Positions 51,613 through 64,000 of a stretch of 64,000 bases of DNA are shown piece by piece. The first letter of the stretch is position 1. Each line of letters opens with the position of its first letter. The stretch comes from Dipylidium caninum (Eukaryota > Platyhelminthes > Cestoda > Cyclophyllidea > Dipylidiidae), in assembly GCA_017562135.1 (NCBI GenBank), contig QEYB01001664.1, positions 124,001 to 188,000 of the forward strand. The letters are read 5' to 3'. Below the pieces are notes generated by a model that saw only the letters and a program-made list of their open reading frames with translations, did not search any database and was not told the origin of the DNA. The translations under genes and the position numbers were made by a program.

Positions 51613-51865
51613 TTTAATTAACATATAACCAATTCACACAATGGATGTCTATTTACGAGAAAGTCGGATTGCGGGCGGCATATTTTAATGTAGATTACCC
51701 GTCTTTGACGCGTGAGTGGGCTTGATTAATTGGAAAGCATGCCAATCACTGAATCATACCTTACTTACATGCCTGATTTCCACATTTCTTTCAAAAGGTC
51801 CCGGCAATGCACCCATGCAAATGAGATTGAGCAAGTTCGCCGCCGTGGTTAGGCATTTAATTAAC
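51613..51865. promoter_or_regulatory. Cluster of homeodomain and POU octamer motifs (candidate enhancer)
   Basis: Within 250 bases there are two copies of TTTAATTAAC (51613-51622 and 51856-51865), one GATTAATTG (51724-51732) and a perfect POU octamer ATGCAAAT (51815-51822). The cluster lies about 1.1 kb upstream of the LRR-Ig start. A promoter-proximal enhancer is a reasonable guess; there is no direct evidence. Confidence 0.35.
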
Positions 51866-52903
51866 AAAGTAATTTTAGCCTTAGTCTTGTCAGTGCGCCC
51901 ACCCACCGTCACACATCCTACCGGCCGCTTCAAGACACGCATCGGCGCCTATGAAATACCTTCCAAATGATCTCGAGGATAGTGGAAAAGTACAAGTGGA
52001 CTGCCGTTTCGTGTGTGTCGGGGTGTATTTAAGGGCTAAAACGAGGGGTCGGGGGGCTGGAAAACATTCCCCTAATGTGACAGTGATTTCTCCCATTTAT
52101 AGATCGGGAAGTTGACAAATGTCTCCCACCTCTCATCATGTCTCTCCCAACTTTCTTTTTTCCTCTTTATAGCACATTTTCTTAGTATTATATGCACAAA
52201 CGAATTAAGTCGACTCAATTCACCACTTCAAATGATATGACTAACAAATTCAAAGAGACTTCACCTTCAAAGCCTGTAATTAACTCATCTTTGCGGTCGA
52301 AACACTGAGGAACTCGTCTTGGTTACAGTAGCAATTAACTAAATTGTCATTATATGTTCCTCTCACATGACGTTTCGGCTTAGGACAGCCAAATCGGATC
52401 CATCCGACAATATGATTTACAATTGGTTAAGTTGGTTGAATAATTCTAACTGACAGAAAAATTTGATGCGATGGACTTTTGTCCACGTCTATCACGACAA
52501 ATCGGACACTTTAACACCGGAATTATGGTCCTTGTACAAATTGGCTAAGCTGTCTGACGAGTGAAGAGGAGTTACCGCTGTTCTGACAGCACAAAAGGCG
52601 GAGGAAACGTTGAGGGATGGCGTCTACCCCTGGCTCGGTAGCCGGTTTTCTGAAAAAAAAGGAAAAAAAATACGAGACAGGGAAATAACGACTCTTCTGA
52701 GCTTTTCACAACTCGTTAAAACTTGGTGTCCATCTCTCTGCCTTTGTCTTTCTCTTCGACTGGTTTTGTTGTTGCCATTTTCAGATGAAGATTTTTAGAT
52801 AACTTCAACAGATAAAGCACTTAGAGGAAAAAATACGCTTAGACAACCCGAGACTTATAATCACCTTAGCCAGTTAGTCAATGTCAGTTTCGAAATCTAC
52901 TCT

Positions 52904-52934
52904 TCTTTCCTCTCTTCTGCTTCTTGGTCTCTAG
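52904..52934 (+). promoter_or_regulatory. Strong splice-acceptor tract just before the LRR-Ig ATG
   Basis: A nearly pure pyrimidine tract ends in TCTCTAG at 52934, five bases before the ATG at 52940. Such a tract directly before a start codon points to a 5' UTR intron or to spliced-leader trans-splicing, both known in flatworms. Confidence 0.55.
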
Positions 52935-52939
52935 GCAGG

Positions 52940-55900
52940 ATGACGTGGTACTGTTTCATGTGGAATTCAATTGTGTTTCTCGCCGTATCGTTAATTGGTG
53001 GCAAAAGTCGAGAAATCTCCTCCGACGAGGTCTGTCAAATATGCGATGGCTGTATCTACGGATCTATCTCATGCCAGGAGGCGGGCAAATTGTATATGCT
53101 GCCGAACGATCTGCCAAACGGTATCCGGAAGGTTATTATCGTCAGTCAACGTTTCGATAGCCAATTCCTCTCCAGTCAGAACATATCCTCCTATTCTGCG
53201 GCCGGTGTCACCATCGAAGAATTAACCATCATGGATTGCGGTCTCCGCGCAATTGAAGCTCGGACATTTAGTGGGCTGAAATGGCTCACGAAATTAGATT
53301 TGTCCAAGAATGCCCTATCTCGAATTCAAGGCCACACGTTTGCCGGTCTACGTTTAGATCTTCTACGACTTGACGATAATCAGGGTGTGACATTAGATGT
53401 AGACGCCTTTGAGAATCTCACCGTCTCCTCCCTCTCTATGCAAAATTGCGGTATTCGAAGTCTTTCGTATGAGGTGTTTCGTCCGTTGATGCAGTCTGGA
53501 ACTATCACCACCCTCCGTCTTACCGCCAATGCTCTCACCACACTGGATCCCCGATTTGAGCCGTTTTTTCACAATATCTCATTCCTTTCCCTAGCCCAAA
53601 ATCCCTTTGTTTGTGATTGTAAGCTCATGTGGCTCAGTCGAATCCTCCAGCGCAAACGACGATCTGTCACGGGAGAGGCATTTCCCATGATCAATGATGG
53701 TCGCATACAAATTGTACCTGACGACGATCATCCTGTCTGTGAGTCACCAAATCGTTTGCGTGGAAAGCAAATTGCTACGCTCACCTCGGCAGACTTCTTT
53801 TGTGGACCGCCACAAATGCGAGCATTGGAGGTGGATTTCAGCGGCCTGCGAATCGCTCAATCTGAGAATCTCAACATGACTGGAGTAGTCCTTATTAAAT
53901 GTGCTGCCCAGGGATCACCGGAGATGCGATTGGCGTGGTATCGACGAGATCGTCGTGGCGTCGAACTCATTCGTTTGCCCGGTTTGAGGCAGGTGGCGTC
54001 CGGCGTTGTGGAGTTGTCAATATCTCGCTACCGTCTCGGTAACAATGCCTCAAATGCGGCCGAGGATACAGACGAATTATACACCTGCCTCGGTGTGGAC
54101 ACTTACGGAAATACGAGTGCTGATTTGTCCTTGCGTTGGCCTACCCTCCCAATTCTGACTTTACTATCACCGGATCAGACTTTCAGCACCAAAAATTCTG
54201 CCGAACCCTTCACCAATGAGGCGAACTATTTTAGTGGGAATCAGGACCTCTACCAGTCAGATCGTCTTGACGAATTCTTTTTTATGGTACGTTACGAAAA
54301 GTCGCCTTTGCATCCACCCGCCTCCTGCGTCCAACTACTCATAGTATAGTCACGTAATCTCCCAGCTTTTAGAAAACTCGTCTGAATATACAGATGGTAG
54401 GAATAGACAAATAGGAAAAATTGTGCCTTCTGATTGACTTAATCATAATTTACATGACAACGTCCGTCGCTGCCTCTCCTATCCTCTTGTGCCTGTGCTG
54501 CACGAGTCTTATCAGACGAAGCGGCAGGGTAGGACCCCAGCTTAGATTCACCAAGCCCCGCAAGTGACTATGGCACATGGGGCATAGAGGAATGCTAGAC
54601 GTGAGTCGACGATGTAACGTGGGCACTATCTTCACTCTCATATGAGACACAACATTAGTAGTCAACTTAATGAGATTCGATGGAAAACCTCACCTTCTCA
54701 TCCTACGGGCTAAAGGTAATTTGGTAGGCAAGAGAAGGAAGAGAAGAGAAGTAAGCGGAACCCAATCTGCCCACTCCCGGGGTGTGAGATCCCTATAGCC
54801 CACTTAATTGAGTTGGGGAAAGAAGGGATATTTAAGGTGAATTTTCCTGCCCCATGAAAGATAAGTCGCACTAGCTGACTCATGGCTCAGCTCAAAATGT
54901 CGCGTAAATTAGTAGTCATTGCGTTTTTACGTGAGAAAAAAGTTACGCACGATAAAAAGTGTGGTTATGTGAAAAAGGTGGTGTGAATCAGTAGAAAGGA
55001 GCACAGTGTTTGGATGGGAACGCCATCAGCAGCAAAAGCAACAACAACAACAACAACAACAAAACAGTAGGGAAAAAAGAAGGCCCCAGCTACGGCGACT
55101 TCGAGTCGCAGATGTGATGCATCTGGTCCCATTTGGTTTGCCGTTACAAGGGGTTGTTTGGACCCATAAGGGAAAAAAATCGCATAGCTTGTCTGTCACA
55201 GACAGGAAAAAGGATGTCGATTGGGACTGCTGGCAGAATATGGGAGATGGGGCTGAATGATTGAGAGATTCGACTTTTTGGCATTGTAGAAGAAGTTCAC
55301 CATCCTGGAGCTAATAGGTGCAGTCGTGGGGACCTTTACTGCCACCATCCTACTTTTTCTCGTGGGATACATCCTCCTCTACATGCGTCATCGTCACCAG
55401 TATTCGAAAAGTCCATCGAAGACGGTCTACCCCCTAATCGCGAGCACGGGACTACCAAAGTTTCAGGACTATCAAGTTCTCGAATCCAGCCCCCAACACC
55501 CAATTCAGGGACCGCTGGAGGCTATTGGAAACCATTCCTGCGATCTGACAGCTGAAAAACAGCGTTTAATGCCCAAAACTGATTGGACGCACACGAGACG
55601 CGGCCCCGAGACGAGGACAAGTAGCAGCGTCTACTCCGAATGTGCCACTTACGACCTTCCATCGAATCATATGGTATCGACGCCGCTTCCACCACTTCCA
55701 CCTGATCCACCTCCACCCTCTCCACCTGCTTCCACTTTGAACCAATTCGGAACAGTTGGTAGGGTACCCATTGTCTATCCCCAACCCCACTTCCTTGATC
55801 CTGCTACAGCTGCGGCAGCAGCAGTTGCGGCTGCTGCAGCTTCCGGTAACGGAAATAGTAGTCAATCCAACAGTCTCCTCGCTCAAACCCTCACTACAAA

Positions 55901-56009
55901 CGCAATTCTCGTAGATATGCTCACAATGCAACGACGACAACATCAGTTGCAACAACAGCAACAAAAACAGCAGCAGGTATCTGCATCCAGTCAGGAATTC
56001 CGATTCTAA
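52940..56009 (+). CDS. LRR and Ig domain single-pass membrane protein (kekkon/LINGO/LRRC24-like), 688 aa, two exons
   Basis: Exons 52940-54286 and 55290-56009, joined in phase 0 by a 1003-bp GT-AG intron. Layout: signal peptide (about 1-23, WNSIVFLAVSLIGG core), cysteine-rich LRR N-cap (C32, C35, C38, C45), leucine-rich repeats at about 85-205 (for example LTKLDLSKNALSRIQGHTF), LRR C-cap from NPFVCDC near 222 to FFC near 286, one Ig domain with cysteines near 320 and 381 and the WYRRD tryptophan, TM helix at about 454-478, and a cytoplasmic tail of about 210 residues. The tail has a proline-rich stretch, a polyalanine tract (near 622-634), a polyglutamine tract near the end and the C-terminus SSQEFRF. 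Proteins of this build act as neuronal or growth-factor-pathway adhesion and signalling receptors; the ligand is not deducible. The exact orthologue is unclear, because several LRR-Ig families share the layout. Confidence 0.88.
55038..55064 (+). repeat. (CAA)n microsatellite in the LRR-Ig intron
   Basis: About eight CAA/ACA units in the single intron of the LRR-Ig gene, inside an 84-codon open frame that is not in the gene model. Confidence 0.8.
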
Positions 56010-59000
56010 GGCCATCCACCTCCTCCCCCCTCTGTACATACTACTTATAAATCTGCTCCTCCACTGTCCAAATATACCTTGATGTCTTGTGCCTCCTCGT
56101 CCAAGGTGCTCTTATGATGCCTCTTCACACTACCACACACACACATATTGAAACGCCTTTCCTTTGTTTTACGGAACAATTGAAATCATCACTCTTGTTG
56201 GCCTCGAATACATACATTACTCAATGCTGTGTCATTGTCCCCTTTCAAACACTCCTCCAAAAATGTGGTCCAATTTAAGGGCTTATTGGGAAGTGACAGC
56301 AATTTGTGACAACTTAAATTAACCGGCGACGAGGGGGTTAGTTTGAAGTTTCGTTACGTAAACAAGCTGTCTGAGGAATGTGTGAGCCAGGCAATTTTGA
56401 ACTGCGTGTCGGGATTCTTAGATTTTCATGTTGGTTAATGGCGGGCCGGATATTATCGTATCAAGAAATGTGTGATGAAAAAAAGTAAAATGGTAAGAAG
56501 GAAACAGGGAGTCCGAGGTATCATTTCCTCTCCGCCATTGGGATGGGAGACGGGGGGGCCTCATCAAAGTCGGGAAAGCCGGAGACGCGCGACCAGAGGG
56601 CGAGACTAAGGAGGTCGGGGTTTAACGCGTGGATGCAGACAACCAACAAACAGGCACTGAGCTTTGCCTTTTCCTTGACACTGAAACTCTGGGAAAGTTT
56701 GATTTTGATGCAAATGATACTCATCTGTGCACATAATTCCCTTCATAACCTATTTTTAACCACAACGCCTGACATTAAATGCTCACACTCTTCGAAGGTA
56801 TCAACAGGGGCAGGGGGGGCTGGCACTCGTTTAATGGCCTCGCGAGTTGGGAAACTTGTGAGATGTATAATTAAGTAGAGCGGTGAGAGTGTGTTCCAAT
56901 GGCTTGGCAGCGTTTGCCCTGAAATTTCGATCCGTTGGCGAGACAGTCATGACAGACCCAACAGCATATTATTTCAAGAGACATTAAAATCAATTGTTAG
57001 GACCATTTTACTGCTAGCATTTATTACACCGGAGCCTATTAGCACAATCGGAAATAGCATTTTCGTGTATTCACAGCCACCGGGGAAAGTGTATTTTATG
57101 GTTGACATTAAAGGAAGCCGTTGTGGTAAGAGGCTGGGCGTTAAGGGGAGTTGTTCCCCGCCGGAAGGATGGCTAAATGCGTCGAGACGTGGGAACACTT
57201 TCGAGGCGCGGACATCGAGGGCGAGATTTTCGCTTTCACAATGAGGCTGGTAATAATAGTAGTAATAATGGTGGTGACGTTGCGGTTGTAGGTGGAAGAA
57301 TGAGTCGCATTACAACGCCTCGTCTCCAAAAAATCCTTAGTGTTTACTTCGCCCTTATCGTTCGTGTATGACGAACGGGGCATTGCGGATAAGTCAGTGA
57401 ACTGCGACATTATTTATTTTTTCTTTTGCTGTCCTCAGGAATGGACCGTGTGGCTATTTAAAGCAACATTCTCTCGACCGGGGCGTTAACCAAGTCCCAG
57501 TGTCAAATCAACACTCGCATTAGCGTTACTTCCTTGGGTGATATTTACCTTTGTTACCACTTCAACTTATGGCCATCCCATTCCGTCTCCACCCTTTTCC
57601 ACACCCGCACCCTTGTTACCGCTTCTTCTCCCTGTTAGTCCCGTGGGTAAGTTAATTAAAAATGCCGCGGGACAATTATAGCGAGCACATGAAATCGCTG
57701 TTTCCTCAGACCTTCGCCGTATAGTCACTTTTAAGTAGTATAGCAATTCAGAAAAATTTTGTCGACATAATTAGTCCAATTAAAAGTTGTTCGACAAATT
57801 CAATAAAACGAAGCAAAAATTATAAAAAGGAAATTATCCATTTTAATCACAAATCCGGGGGCCTATGCTATTCAGCAGAGAAGACACATGCCTAGAGAAT
57901 AGTACAGAGGCTCTGCTTAGAGTATTAAGTCGAAGATCTTAGACAAACCTCTTCCTGACTTTTACTGTAGGTTCTTACTTGATAACACTTCTCCTTATGC
58001 CTTTTTCTTATCTCAGGACTGCAATATTTCTCCGTTAATCCATGACTATGTTAAGAGAGTGAAGTGGATTTCGCGCAGGAGGGCTGAATTTTCTCGCCTC
58101 CTCTTCCTTTTCTCCGACCTCATCTCCACCCCTCAGATTCTGATTTATGTTATTAAAAGATGCCCCATGGAGGCGATAACAGAGACTCTCTCTGGACACC
58201 GGTCTAAAGTGACTTTGAACTTTGGGGCTCCTCGAAGGTCAAACAGTGAGCATTGACGTTTAGGATGCCATAGTTGCTCTCGACACCGAGGAGTGTATTC
58301 TATTAGGAGTGGGAGCTTAAAATCTGGCGATTTTAGCTGATAATTATAATCCGAGCGTTGGTGAGGTATTATGGCAACGGTTAATAACTGGCTTCGCCGT
58401 GAGACCTTCCCATGAGTTTTCTAGGACCTAAAAGATGGAATAGTGGCTATTTCGACCAGCCCCCCGGAAGCTCAGTTTATGGACTTGCATTATTGTCTTT
58501 CGATGGGGGTTATTACAAAAAGGCAAAATCGGGTTGTTCCATTTTTTCGAGTTGGAAGAGGTTTGAGATGCACTTTCACCCTCGTGGACATTTCGCCACA
58601 AGCTACTTATTTTACAATAATCCAGGCTCATCCACTCCAAACGAAATTGCCTCATTCCCGGGGAGATTCTGATTTAGCCCCACCTACAGGACGAATCCAT
58701 TTCCGGCTTGTAGATGCAGCAGAGTTCACTAATGGGTTTGACGAAAATGATTCGAACTGGAATGACAATCATTTGCCAAATGCAGGAGTTGAGGGGAACC
58801 GGCAAGCATGTCTGCTTACCCACTCGCCAACTTTCATCCCAACTTCTCACCGTTTGATGGTATCACGCAAAGCATTAGGTGAATAGGGTAGATGCATGAA
58901 TATCTCCTAACAAAGTTGAATTTAGGCCTTAAACGTGGCCAAACGACACCTGACGCATGTATTAGTGGCAGAGGTCACGATCAACCCTATTACGAGAATT

Positions 59001-62000
59001 TTGTGGCAGTAAGTGAAGACCGACTGGTCGAGAGTTAGGACTGAGAAGAGAAGTAAACGTGCTCTATAACATTCCATTTTTCCTTCTCAAAGTTCCATTT
59101 TCCCCTCTCATGACTTGAAGCCTAACAGCCTGGTGTTCGGTCGCGTCAGTTTCATAGGTCTCTGGTCTGAGGAAATTAAGTTGTTGGCATTTACAAGTGT
59201 ACCGATTGTGGGAGGAGGATGTGGACTCACTAAATTTCCTGTCATGAATTCCATTTCTTCGTTTAAAATATTCACTACTTGTTTATTCCAAGGAAAAGTG
59301 TGGCCATCTATTGCCCACCAAGATGGCTTTTTTCTTTTCACTTCCTCACTACCAAGTCAACCTGAAGGGAAACGTGGAATCTCCTTTCCTCTCACTGTGC
59401 CATTTTAAATTATGCAATTGACAATATGAAGTGCAATACTATTTGCATTTTTGTTAACCTTTTAGTGGTATCATCCCTCATTTAATGATTATTTAACGGT
59501 GCACGCACAGGTGCGTACGTGGCCGAAATTCATTTAAAAGGTTGTGCCTTCTTAGTCAACTCGCAATCATGGTCAGAAAAGATTGTCCGGGACTAGCAGG
59601 TCATGCATTTGACAACCGTCCACACCCTTGCGTTTCACCTCGCCATTTGTCGTTTTCGATGGGGATGCGTCTGCCACCCAGAAGAGGTCGTTGGTGGGAG
59701 GAGAGGCCGGGAAAGGGGCAGAGGAAAGGTTAGAGAGTGGACTAGTGGCAAATTTATTCATGACAAATCACGATTTTCTAGCCAATCGACACACTTAGTG
59801 CGTTAATTTGTTACTTTGAATCTCCTCGTGATGAACATCAGTGATGCTCATCGCTTACTGCTCCAGACATGGCCGAAAAACACGAATGCTTTGATAGCAT
59901 CTGGGAGGTAAGCAACGCAGCCGTGTATCTTTTTTGTTGCTGTAAAAAAATCACCTCCATGCGCTGACGGAAGCACCTCTTCTTACCTTCAGCGATGAGC
60001 TAGACCGCGACGATTTCAGAAGTGGACACTATTGAGGTCTTCTTAGTGTCTTAAATTATTTGACTTGCTCACTTTTCACCTGTATTAGAAATCATAGGAA
60101 CTCATTATAGCTTGAATGGGGTAGACGAAGTCCCGATTCACTTCCATCCCCCTTCTAGGCAACCCCAACACCGAATGCATAGGTGTGTGCACAAGTTTGA
60201 TAATATCGAAAATTAAGAATGCCCTGAAATTTCTATGGATCTGTTACCTTTTTGGAAATTTTCACCACTTACTCACGTCATAATACTCTATTTGACCTTA
60301 CCTCACAAACGATAAATGGTGGGCTACCTTGGCCAAATAACACCTATTTTTCAATCATTTAACTGGCTAATTTGTCACTCTTGACTGACGTCCCCTCTGT
60401 CCCTCACACTGTTTGTATTTGCGTCTGTTTTCACATCTTAACCTTCAATATATGAATTCTATTTCCCTCGTTCGCTTCTTCTTTCCTTACAACGAGTCAA
60501 AACCCGTCTTTTGGGCTCTTCTGCCGGACATCCGAGGACGCAACGGAAAGGTAAACAACGATGAAATTGCGGGGACTATTCACACGGCCCGACATCTTAT
60601 GGCCCCAATCAGGTCTGCGTAAACACACATCGCGTCTTGTGTTTTCGTGACTTGGGGGTTATTTACTACTCTATTTAGATGGCAGCAGTTACGAAAGCGT
60701 CCTTGTCACCAAGCCTCAACCCAGCTGCTCTATTCAAGTCAAACTCGTTCCACTAGCCATTAAGAAATCCCCACATGGTTACTTTATTTTAATTCACTTG
60801 GATTTTGCCTTTCAGTGTTCTTGTTTAGACAATGTAACACCGGGCACACTGGAACACCTTTTGCGCCAAGGGAGAAGGAGATCGGGAGCTTGTTGATGAG
60901 GATAGGTAAGTCCGCAATCCAACATTTCGAGAGGCATGACATCCGCCTCCACTGTTGATCCATATACAAGAAGGACTTCCCTTGCACTCGTCGGGTTGAT
61001 TTTGGCTTTAGCCAGAATTGAAAAGACTAATTTACCGGTGAATCGATTAGTAGCATGACTATTTGTTTTTAATGTCTCTGTTTTATTTGACTGCGACCTC
61101 AATCCTCTATTTCGGAGCTGTCAATTTTCACGCTTTAGCTTCTGGTTCCTCGGTGCCTCATCACCAACCTTCTCAATCTCACCCAGGTCGTTACCACATG
61201 AATGATGACCCAAAATGCTGAAACATTTCCCTCGAGTAGGCTGCATAACTCCCCACAGCTTCTAAAATGGGCATATGGTGCCACTCCTGAAACTCTTCAG
61301 TTCCCGAGGTAACATTTGGCAAAGGTTGAAGTGGGGAATGAAATCAATCTCAAGGTTTACCTATAGAAGGTAGAAGGGATTCTTTAGATTCTACTGCTTT
61401 CTTAAACAATTGAATAAGTACAGTCCCTATTTCATGGCAATTCCTGTCAAATTCCATTCTAACGCGTCTCAAAAGAAGAAAGTAGAAGTGGAACTCCTTT
61501 ACCAAGTAATGGTGTTAATCGAAGAAGCTGATACACCAACTTTAGCGGGTGGGTAAATCCTTCAAAATTATACAATATTTTCCAGCAATAGGGTGTGATG
61601 TAGGCGGTTGACCCACCCAAGTCGACATTTAATACAAGACTACGGTTGTGGAGGTCACAACCCATCCAGCATGGATCAAGTCCACAGGTCAAATATCCAG
61701 CCTGTTCGGAAGATGGCAGCATGTCCCTAATGAATGAGAATGGACCGTTAGATTGGAGGGGGATTCCACTGCAGTTTTACCCTTCTGCTATTACGAGTTG
61801 TGGTGAACTTTCTCGGCGTAGGACGCGGTGACTCGTGGCTTCATATGGCCCAATCTGGTGTCACCGAAAGTGAGGGAGCGAAGGAACAGGAAGTATTTAA
61901 ATTGTGTTTCATGCGATGGATTGTAGTTTCACCACTCAGTCGAGGCATTTTTCACCCAACATTAATTTAAATTGCACAGACTACTTTGACATCCAACCAA

Positions 62001-64000
62001 TGAAAATGTGCTAGTATAAATGAGTAGAAAATTGCGTGAGGTGTGACATGTCGCGTCCTTACAGATGCCTAATCGGGGATAGGAGGGGGGCTGGTGGTCT
62101 GGACTCAAATGTGCAAGGTGAAAATGCGAGAGGGCAAGGCATCCCATCAATTCCTGTTTCGCGCCCTGCTCTGCCCACCCCATCCTCCAGTCTCCCGACA
62201 ACTCAAAAGGGAGAGAGGAGGGGAGGTGGAGGGAAGAGAAACAACTCCGAGGGACCAATTCAGGACACGAGACAAAATTTATTTCCCTACCTGCTCCACA
62301 CCCCCGTCCGCGCCACCTTCTCCATTGGCTGGATATTGTTTTTGTGACTCAAAGTGTCGATTGGTGGACGAAAGTCAAAAATGATGATATAGTGTTCATT
62401 CTCCACCGATTGTCTTCAGCCACTCTTTCGCAAATAGGCCAGACGAAAATCTCGTCAAAGGAGGACACATGTACTCAGAAGGGAGTGGTGAAAAGGAAGG
62501 AGTCATGCTTAGGGAGCCACGACTTATCGGATAAACCAGTTTTTCCAGCCTCCTTTCCAAACTGTCTTTCTAATGCTAATTGGCAGTAGGTTGAAGAGCG
62601 GGGCTGAGTTTAGATTCCGCCAAATATCTGCGACATTCGGTGTGGTGTACTCGTGAGCTAAGCTGATTTATGTGATTGGAAGAGTATTCAGTGTGACTGT
62701 GAAGTGTGATTTGGCCTAAGTCCCGGCCACATTTCATGCCTAGTGTGTCTCCAGCTGCCCAGAATCAGCAGGTGTTCTGAGGGTCTTAGTGACATCCACG
62801 ACAAAAGCACCATATTTCTTCGCATGATTTGTATGCAAAGGTCGGTCGGACTACGGGGAAACCAATTAATTACCCTCATCTTCCAGTGGTCTGCACTGAC
62901 AATTTCGTGAGTGGCGGTATTTTCACAGAAGTAGTGTTCTTCTAAAAAATAATAAAGGCGTAAGCACAGGACGATTTGATGAGTGGAAATATCTTAAGCC
63001 CGGTTACCTTGACTGTGAGTGAACGACCTCCAAATCGACATTCCGCTTTGACCTTCTGCCCGCCCTTTCGTTACGACTTTGCGTCGTGTCGTTGGTCCCT
63101 TAACGAAAAAGCCCTCTATTCGAGAGAAATAGGAAGGCTGTAATCATTGTTTTTTGTCAGGTCGTTGAATTCTCACCTCGTGGCAGGTAACGGTTGATAT
63201 GCACGTGCTGTGGAATGCAAAACACCATGGCCCGCAATGTTATTTTGGTAATCGACGTATGAAGATTCGACCGACGACCTTCATGGCCATCTCTGTAAGA
63301 CATTGAGATTGTATACAGGGCTTAAAGCAATCACGCCTACGAGATCAGGCAGTCATTAGAATATACCTCGAAGGGAATTTTTACTAAAATGTTTAGATTC
63401 TACCATGTGCCGGGAGCCGAAAGTGTCTTCTTCAATGTGACATAAATTCGAGTTGCAAAGGTGAAGAGGAAAGTATTGTAGGAAATCCCTCCACGCCATC
63501 CCCATTATTTTTCCACCTTTTAAACTGTACTTCTGTTTATTCAATGAATCGTTTGTCTCCTGTCATTTGAACGTGATTGATTGAAGTTGAAAACAAAGGA
63601 GGCAGAACAGTTGTCATCTTGCATGTTTCCATTCGACTCTGTGAGAAAATGACCACTTACAGTTAGAGAGGCGATTTTACTCTTCAAAGCTTGAGGGAAA
63701 TGTTCCAGTTGTTTCTCTCAACCACTGTGTAATGTAAAACATTGGATTTTGCTGTCTATTTTCATACAAAATTCCAACTGTTAGCATTGTATTACGGCTC
63801 TCAAGACGGACAACGCCGGTGTAATCCATAGCAAGTTAGAGAAGTTAGAGAAGAAGGGGACATGTTGACCTCCAAGCGGGAAGACATATAGGCCAAAAGA
63901 TCAGTACCGCCTGCCGTTTTATGCAACATGACTTATTCTTTTTTGGCACGACTGACTAGTCGGCTTTTTTGTGGTCAGCAGTCGGAGTCAGCGGTTACGT
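56010..64000. other. Downstream intergenic region to the right edge
   Basis: About 8 kb with the 3' UTR of the LRR-Ig gene (end not identifiable; an AATAAA occurs near 57803) and otherwise no supported gene. Open frames reach 147 codons (58443-58886) but show no family features. A possible 13-codon start exon with a consensus donor lies at 59869-59907 (see findings). Confidence 0.5.

Larger units (their letters stand above)
46901..52934. other. Gene desert, right part, upstream region of the LRR-Ig gene
   Basis: About 6 kb with no convincing coding sequence. It holds GA microsatellites (47851-47874, 51383-51404), a CCCTG pentamer repeat, a palindromic homeodomain-like site at 49739-49754 and a cluster of TTTAATTAAC/TTAATTG motifs plus a POU octamer between 51613 and 51865. 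These features suggest regulatory DNA for the downstream gene, by position only. Confidence 0.45.

Noticed and set aside
58412..58886. 147- and 86-codon frames as coding exons
   Set aside because: They overlap in different frames, have no recognisable domain and no consistent splice sites.

Overview
This is a eukaryotic nuclear window, most likely from a parasitic flatworm and probably a tapeworm (cestode). The evidence is spliced genes with a mix of very short introns (33, 35 and 41 bp) and introns of 0.5 to 1.5 kb, moderate GC, and relics of mariner transposons. The species is an inference: nothing in the sequence names it, and I could not run a similarity search.

Four protein-coding genes are supported, all on the + strand. 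(1) Positions 14-938 hold the last three exons of an APPBP2 (amyloid protein-binding protein 2) orthologue, cut by the left edge. (2) Positions 2314-4788 hold a complete six-exon DEG/ENaC-family cation channel of 614 residues. (3) Positions 6700-19659 hold a complete 19-exon DCAF1 (VprBP) orthologue of about 1607 residues, the substrate receptor of CUL4-DDB1 ubiquitin ligases. (4) Positions 52940-56009 hold a two-exon, 688-residue single-pass membrane protein with leucine-rich repeats and one Ig domain, of the kekkon/LINGO/LRRC24 type. They are separate transcription units with no evident shared pathway.

Between DCAF1 and the LRR-Ig gene lie about 33 kb without a convincing gene, and another 8 kb follow to the right edge. 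This space holds two decayed mariner transposases (about 23.1-24.05 kb and 26.6-27.45 kb), a possible further Tc1-like relic, simple repeats, a GC-rich block near 46.5-46.9 kb, and segments with clustered homeodomain/POU-type motifs that may be regulatory DNA for the LRR-Ig gene.

Exon joins were deduced by hand from reading phase, GT-AG sites and remembered family similarity. The DCAF1 and channel models close in frame over their full length. I see no CRISPR array, operon, tRNA or rRNA gene. I found no convincing new biological system; the most notable items are lineage-specific protein features, the transposon fossils and the long candidate regulatory desert.
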